This document shows positions 7,002 to 10,759 of a DNA stretch of 10,759 nt, in pieces. Under the pieces are notes generated by a model. The model searched no databases and was not told the DNA's origin. It was given only the letters and a program-made list of their open reading frames with translations. Made by a program: the position numbers and the translations under genes. The stretch comes from Acidobacteriota bacterium (GTDB lineage: Bacteria > Actinomycetota > Acidimicrobiia > Spongiisociales > UBA5794), in assembly GCA_022574065.1 (NCBI GenBank), contig JACZST010000040.1:1-10759 (forward strand), written 5' to 3'. Position 1 is the first letter of the stretch. Each line of letters opens with the position of its first letter.

Positions 7002-8236
7002 CGGCCCTTCAGCCATGCCTCGATCCCTTCCACTGCAACGGTTTCCTGCTCCCCGGTTGCGAGGTTACGGGCGGTGACCTTGCCGTCTGCCCACTCGTCG
7101 CCGACGACGACGGCCCAGGCCGCTGCTGCCCGATCGGCTGCCTTGAACTGGGCACTGACCGAGCGTCCGGCGAGGTCGAGGTCGGTACGCAACCCCCTCC
7201 GCCGCAGCTCGGATACGAGGTCGAGGCCGGCGTCCCGCCGGTTCGGGTCGGCGATGACCACAAAGGCATCGAGTGCTGGCTGGTCGGCACGCTTCCCGGC
7301 CATGAGCATGATCCGGTCGATACCCATTGCCACACCTACGGCCGGCGTGGGTTTGCCACCGAGCAGCTCGAACAACCCGTCATAGCGGCCGCCGCCGCCT
7401 GCGGCATCCTGGGCCCCTTCGTACGACGTCGCCAGGTACTCCCACACGGTCCGGTTGTAGTAGTCGAGACCTCGCACCAGGCGGGCCTCGATGCGGTACG
7501 GAATTTGCAGACGTCGCAGCCCCCGCTGCACCTGGGTGAAGTGCTCGGCGGCGGCATCCGCGAGGTGCTCGACCGGAGCGGGAGCCTCGGCCACAATGTC
7601 CGCATCCGCTTTGCTGTCGAGAACCCGCATCGGATTGGAGGCGATCCGGTTGCGGGCGTCGTCCGAAAGGTCATCCTGGCGCTCCATCAGCCACGTGGTC
7701 AGCAGGTTGCGATACGCCGCGCGGTCCTCGACGTCACCGATCGAGTTGAGGGCTACCACCACGTCGGGCACCGCCATCTCCTCGAGGTAGCGGTACCCAA
7801 ACTCGATCACCTCTACGTCGGCGTCCGGGGACGGTTCACCGAAATACTCGATGTCGCCCTGATAGAACTGGCGCCGCCGACCTCGCTGCGGCTTCTCGTA
7901 CCGGAACATCGGCCCCCAGGCTGCGATCTTTTCGGTCCCGCGGACGCCTCCCGCTTCGACCATCGCTCTCACCAGGCTGGCGGTGGCTTCCGGTCGTAGC
8001 GTCAGCGATCTGCCTCCCTTGTCGGTGAAGGTGTACATCTGCTTCTCGACCACCTCGGTGGCTTCGCCTACTCCCCGCGAGAACAGCTCGGTCGCCTCGA
8101 AGTGCGGGGTCAAGACGATGTCGTAGCCGAAGACCTCTGCCAGATCGATAAAGGTCTTTTCGGCGCGAAGCCATGCCCGCGACTCGGGAGGGAGGACGTC
8201 ATCGGTGCCCTTCGGGGCGCGGTAGGTCACGGGCAC
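6998..8236 (-). CDS. hisS: Histidine--tRNA ligase (HisRS)
   Basis: This class II synthetase charges tRNA-His and normally works as a homodimer. It has 412 residues, slightly short but complete for a bacterial HisRS. The N-terminus RAPKGTDDVLP (6-16) is typical. RPEATASLVRA (81-91) precedes motif 2, FRYEKPQRGRRRQFYQGDIE (111-130). The HisA motif LVRGLDYYNRTVWEY (253-267) includes the catalytic Arg255. Motif 3 is GVAMGIDRI (301-309). The C-terminal anticodon-binding domain spans about 320-410 and ends in VTARNLATGEQETV. The start is GTG at 8236, with a second GTG at codon 3 (8230) as alternative. No Shine-Dalgarno is visible for either, and a -10-like TACTCT lies just upstream. The MBL hydrolase ends 26 bp upstream, and aspS begins on the stop codon. 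HisZ, the truncated regulatory paralogue, is unlikely because the tRNA-binding domain and all motifs are present. Confidence 0.97.
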   Translation of the reverse strand: MPVTYRAPKGTDDVLPPESRAWLRAEKTFIDLAEVFGYDIVLTPHFEATELFSRGVGEATEVVEKQMYTFTDKGGRSLTLRPEATASLVRAMVEAGGVRGTEKIAAWGPMFRYEKPQRGRRRQFYQGDIEYFGEPSPDADVEVIEFGYRYLEEMAVPDVVVALNSIGDVEDRAAYRNLLTTWLMERQDDLSDDARNRIASNPMRVLDSKADADIVAEAPAPVEHLADAAAEHFTQVQRGLRRLQIPYRIEARLVRGLDYYNRTVWEYLATSYEGAQDAAGGGGRYDGLFELLGGKPTPAVGVAMGIDRIMLMAGKRADQPALDAFVVIADPNRRDAGLDLVSELRRRGLRTDLDLAGRSVSAQFKAADRAAAAWAVVVGDEWADGKVTARNLATGEQETVAVEGIEAWLKGR

Positions 8237-8237
8237 G

Positions 8238-8243
8238 AGAGTA
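8238..8243 (-). promoter_or_regulatory. Weak candidate -10 element before hisS
   Basis: TACTCT on the minus strand fits TANNNT. Seven bases later comes the GTG at codon 3 of hisS (8230), which would be a leaderless start. No Shine-Dalgarno precedes either GTG. No -35 is recognisable (GTAACT at 17-bp spacing). It is a short, degenerate motif in a 26-bp gap and may be chance. Confidence 0.2.
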
Positions 8244-8262
8244 GCGGCGGGTCTTCGTGCAG

Positions 8263-8919
8263 TTACGTGTCGTGACTCACAATGAAGGGGTTCGTGGTTC
8301 GCTCCCTGCCGATGGTGGTCTCGGGTCCATGACCTGGGAGCACACGAGTGGCGTCGTCGAGGGTGAGCACCTCTTCGCGCATCGAGGCCATCAACGCGTC
8401 GAAGTCGCCCCGCGGTAGATCAGTCCGGCCTACCGAACCGGCGAACAGCTGGTCCCCGGAAAAGAGCAGTCCCTCGTTCTCGACGACGAAGACGCAGTGC
8501 CCCGGGGTGTGCCCCGGGGTATGTCGCACCTCAAACGTCATCCCGGCCAGCGGGAGACGGTCGCCGTGGGCGAGGTCCAAGTATCGCTCCGGTGGGGCAA
8601 ACTGGTCGGTTCCAGGCGGAATGAACCCGAAGATGCCCTCGAGCTGCGACGCCGGGTCCGTTGCCAGCCACTCATCCTCGGGGTGGAGATATGCGGTCAC
8701 CCCGGTGCGTTCGACGACGCTGCCGGCGCCGCCGGCATGATCGACGTGTCCATGGGTGACCAAAAGCGCAACCGGTATCAAATCGTGGCGCTTCAACAGG
8801 AGCGAGATGCCCTCGATATCCGGCGGAGCGTCGACGATGACCGCCTGAGCACCGGCTTCGGGTGCGATCACGTAGCAGTTGGTCATGGCGGCCCATAGCT
8901 CGGCCGATTCGACGATCAC
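8263..8919 (-). CDS. MBL-fold metallo-hydrolase, glyoxalase II-like, between rel and hisS
   Basis: This is a 218-residue metallo-beta-lactamase-fold hydrolase with a complete two-metal site. THGHVDH at 55-61 supplies His56, His58, Asp60 and His61. HTPGHTPGH at 133-141 supplies His137. SGDQLF at 154-159 supplies the bridging Asp156, and GHG at 196-198 supplies His197. It ends with the NPFI motif typical of the YcbL/YqgX-type branch. No signal peptide is seen, so it should be cytoplasmic. It lacks the C-terminal substrate-binding region of classical glutathione-dependent glyoxalase II (about 250 residues), so calling it gloB would overstate the evidence; its substrate is unknown. The start is GTG at 8919, overlapping the rel stop as GTGA and preceded by GGAG with 7-nt spacing. 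ATG at codon 12 is less likely because conserved residues (SAELWAAMTNCY) begin before it. The position next to rel matches Mycobacterium Rv2581c. Confidence 0.93.
   Translation of the reverse strand: MIVESAELWAAMTNCYVIAPEAGAQAVIVDAPPDIEGISLLLKRHDLIPVALLVTHGHVDHAGGAGSVVERTGVTAYLHPEDEWLATDPASQLEGIFGFIPPGTDQFAPPERYLDLAHGDRLPLAGMTFEVRHTPGHTPGHCVFVVENEGLLFSGDQLFAGSVGRTDLPRGDFDALMASMREEVLTLDDATRVLPGHGPETTIGRERTTNPFIVSHDT
8497..8520 (-). repeat. Perfect 12-bp tandem duplication within the MBL hydrolase gene
   Basis: Two identical adjacent copies of a 12-base unit (plus strand GTGCCCCGGGGT), each containing the 8-base palindrome CCCCGGGG. They encode HTPG-HTPG with identical codons. The amino-acid repeat is a conserved family motif that includes a metal ligand, so the protein explains the repeat. 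The identical synonymous codons are the only unusual part. Confidence 0.8.
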
Positions 8920-10759
8920 CCTCCGGCTCCAGGAACCAATCGGTATGCGTCGTATACGCCGTCAACCGCACGCACCTCCGACAGCGCCCGCTCCAGCTGA
9001 TTCGCCTCGGACAGCTCCAACTCGTAACGAAGGAAGGCGATGCGATCCCTGCCCGAGACCGAGGACGATGAATGGATGTTCGTCCCGAGGTCGGAGAGCA
9101 CCGAGGTGACATCTCTCAGCAGCCGCGCCCTGTCGAGCGCCTCTACCTGGATCCAGACAAAGAACGACTCTGACTGTTCCGGAGCCCAACCCACCTCGAT
9201 CATTCGCTCCGGGTGCTCCTCGAGCGAGCCGATGTTGGCGCAGTCAGAGCGGTGAACCGACACCCCGCGCCCTACCGTGACGAATCCGATGATGTCGTCG
9301 CCTGGCACCGGGGAGCAGCACTTGGCGATGCGAACCAGCATGTCGTCGAGTCCCTCGACGATGATGCCGCGGACCGGTCGGTCTCGCCGCGCCGGCGGGG
9401 CGACCAGCCGGTCGAGGAGGTCTTCCGTCGCCTCGGGCGCCGGGGACATCCGTCGCTGTAGCCGTCCCACAACCGTCTTGGCGCTCACCCGGCCGTCGCC
9501 GACCGACCGATACAGCTGATCGACCTCCGAGAACCCGAGCTCCTCGCTCACTTCGGCGAAGACCTCATCCCTGCTCGAAACGGAGAGCGAAGCCCGGCGC
9601 AACTCCTTGGTGACCGCCTCACGACCCTCGGCGAGGGCGTGCTGTTTTCGTTCTTTGGAGAACCATTGCCGGATCTTGGCCGCCGCCCGCGACGAGGTAA
9701 CGAAGTCGAGCCAATCTCGGGAGGGATGGGCGTCCTCGGATTTCGAGGTCATGATCTCGACGATGTCGCCGGACTCGAGCTTGGTCGCCAACGGAACCAG
9801 CCTGCCATTGACCTTGGCCCCCACGCACCGGTGACCGACATCGGTGTGCACTCGATAGGCGAAGTCCACCGGCGTAGCACCCTTGGATAGCGTCAACACC
9901 TCACCGCGTGGCGTGAGCGCGAACACCTCGTCCTGATACAGATCGAGCTTCAGCGCATCGAAGAACTCGGCAGGGTCGGTAGTCGTCTCCTGCAAAAAGA
10001 GGATGTCGGCAACCAAGGGCAGGTCCTCGTCGGTCCCACCTTCCTTGTAGCGCCAGTGAGCGGCGATGCCGACCTCGGCCTGCTCATCCATCTCAGGCGT
10101 CCTGATCTGCACCTCCAGCGGTTTGCCATCGGGTCCTACGACGGTGGTGTGCAGCGACTTGTACAGGTTGAACTTGGGCATCGCGATGTAGTCCTTGAAC
10201 CTGCCCTGGATCGGGGCCCACATCGTGTGAATGAGACCGAGCACGGCGTAACAATCGCGTACCTGCGGCACGATGATCCTGATGCCGATCAGATCGTGGA
10301 TCTCGTTGAACTCCAGCCCAGAGTCCACCATCTTGCGGTAGATCGAATACAGGTGCTTCGGCCGCCCCGTCACTTCGCCCTCGATCTCGGCTTGCTCGAG
10401 CACGGCACTCACCTCGGCCATCACCTTGGCGAGGTAGTCCTCGCGTTCGGGCGCCAGCCGCCGTACCTGTTGTTCGAGCTGGGCGCGTCTCTTGGGGTGC
10501 AACTCGGCAAAACTGCGCTCTTCAAGCTCGTGCTTGATCTCCTGAACGCCAAGACGATGCGCCAGCGGCGCGTAGACATCGAGCGTCTCCCTTGCGACGC
10601 GGCGACGCTTCTCCTCAGGCAGCGGGGCCACGGTGCGCATGTTGTGGGTACGGTCGGCCAGCTTGATCAGCAGCACCCTGATGTCTTTCGCCATGGCTAC
10701 GGCCATCTTGCGGATCGTCCCCGCCTGACGCTCCTCCCAGGTGGAGGTCTTGATCCGGT
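8916..10759 (-). CDS. rel: Bifunctional (p)ppGpp synthetase/hydrolase Rel (RelA/SpoT long form), 5' end cut by right window edge
   Basis: Rel makes and degrades the alarmone (p)ppGpp in response to uncharged tRNA at the ribosome. I read 613 residues from the edge to the stop. Compared with full-length Rel, roughly 110-170 N-terminal residues are missing. The end of the HD hydrolase domain is visible as IKLADRTHNMRT, with its catalytic Asp35 and Asn39 (numbered from the edge). The synthetase domain (about 135-240) has HDLIGIRIIV with a metal-binding Asp, RFKDYIAMPK (186-195), YKSLHT and EVQIRT with a metal-binding Glu. RFKD is the RxKD form associated with bifunctional enzymes, not the ExDD of monofunctional RelA. 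TGS is at about 274-335. The conserved-cysteine region AKCCSPVPGDDIIG is at 478-491, with HRSDC following, and the ACT domain occupies about 531-607. The stop codon overlaps the MBL gene start by 4 bp, so the two should be co-translated. Confidence 0.96.
   Translation of the reverse strand, partial: RIKTSTWEERQAGTIRKMAVAMAKDIRVLLIKLADRTHNMRTVAPLPEEKRRRVARETLDVYAPLAHRLGVQEIKHELEERSFAELHPKRRAQLEQQVRRLAPEREDYLAKVMAEVSAVLEQAEIEGEVTGRPKHLYSIYRKMVDSGLEFNEIHDLIGIRIIVPQVRDCYAVLGLIHTMWAPIQGRFKDYIAMPKFNLYKSLHTTVVGPDGKPLEVQIRTPEMDEQAEVGIAAHWRYKEGGTDEDLPLVADILFLQETTTDPAEFFDALKLDLYQDEVFALTPRGEVLTLSKGATPVDFAYRVHTDVGHRCVGAKVNGRLVPLATKLESGDIVEIMTSKSEDAHPSRDWLDFVTSSRAAAKIRQWFSKERKQHALAEGREAVTKELRRASLSVSSRDEVFAEVSEELGFSEVDQLYRSVGDGRVSAKTVVGRLQRRMSPAPEATEDLLDRLVAPPARRDRPVRGIIVEGLDDMLVRIAKCCSPVPGDDIIGFVTVGRGVSVHRSDCANIGSLEEHPERMIEVGWAPEQSESFFVWIQVEALDRARLLRDVTSVLSDLGTNIHSSSSVSGRDRIAFLRYELELSEANQLERALSEVRAVDGVYDAYRLVPGAGG
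8920..8930 (-). promoter_or_regulatory. Shine-Dalgarno pair before the GTG start of the MBL hydrolase
   Basis: The minus strand reads GGAG-CC-GGAGG directly before GTG at 8919. The outer GGAG has ideal 7-nt spacing and decides the GTG start. The inner GGAGG abuts the codon and is too close to serve. Both lie in the last codons of rel, encoding its Pro-Gly-Ala-Gly-Gly end. Confidence 0.6.

Noticed and set aside
6998..8236. HisZ regulatory paralogue instead of HisRS
   Set aside because: Motifs 2 and 3, the HisA motif and the C-terminal anticodon-binding domain are all present, and aspS follows directly as expected for hisS.
8263..8919. Antibiotic-resistance beta-lactamase or classical glyoxalase II (gloB)
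   Set aside because: The fold is shared, but there is no signal peptide, the protein is too short for GloB's C-terminal substrate domain, and the housekeeping context argues against resistance.
1..10759. Mobile element, phage, CRISPR, toxin-antitoxin, defence or biosynthetic cluster
   Set aside because: I saw no array of repeats, transposase, integrase, tRNA gene or accessory gene. All eight genes belong to a conserved housekeeping block and there is no room between them.

Overview
The window is a GC-rich stretch of bacterial housekeeping genes. All eight genes lie on the minus strand and are packed almost end to end. The proteins look actinobacterial: AspRS with an RRRDHGG motif, AlaRS with an SVQK...RTSDID motif 1 region, and a long bifunctional Rel. 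The gene order rel, metallo-beta-lactamase hydrolase, hisS, aspS, rarA, alaS, ruvX, mltG is, from memory, the order seen in expanded form in Mycobacterium (relA, Rv2581c, hisS, aspS, Rv2559c, alaS, Rv2554c, Rv2553c) and partly in Firmicutes. A deep-branching or uncultured actinobacterium, possibly Acidimicrobiia, is my best guess. The class is an inference.

In transcription order (right to left) the first block holds five genes. These are the 3' part of rel ((p)ppGpp synthetase/hydrolase, cut by the right edge), a 218-residue MBL-fold hydrolase starting at GTGA on the rel stop, hisS after a 26-bp gap, aspS (ATGA overlap with hisS), and rarA/mgsA (8-bp or longer overlap with aspS). A 92-bp gap, the largest in the window, separates this from a second block: alaS, ruvX (TTG start, TTGA overlap) and the 5' part of mltG (about 25-bp overlap with ruvX, cut by the left edge). 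The 92-bp gap carries a -10-like TAACCT placed exactly as for a leaderless alaS mRNA. No stretch above 300 bases lacks a gene.

Together the genes cover aminoacyl-tRNA supply (His, Asp, Ala), the stringent-response enzyme that senses its failure, replication-fork or recombination maintenance (RarA), a RuvX/YqgF nuclease-fold protein linked in the family to rRNA maturation, and a peptidoglycan-cutting terminase (MltG). The overlaps imply translational coupling.

I looked for a new system and did not find one. There is no mobile element, CRISPR array, RNA gene or defence cassette. The findings concern start codons and promoters, a tRNA-specificity signature in AspRS, a conserved but poorly explained MBL gene, and small motif deviations. 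Long open frames on the plus strand are mirror frames of the real genes.
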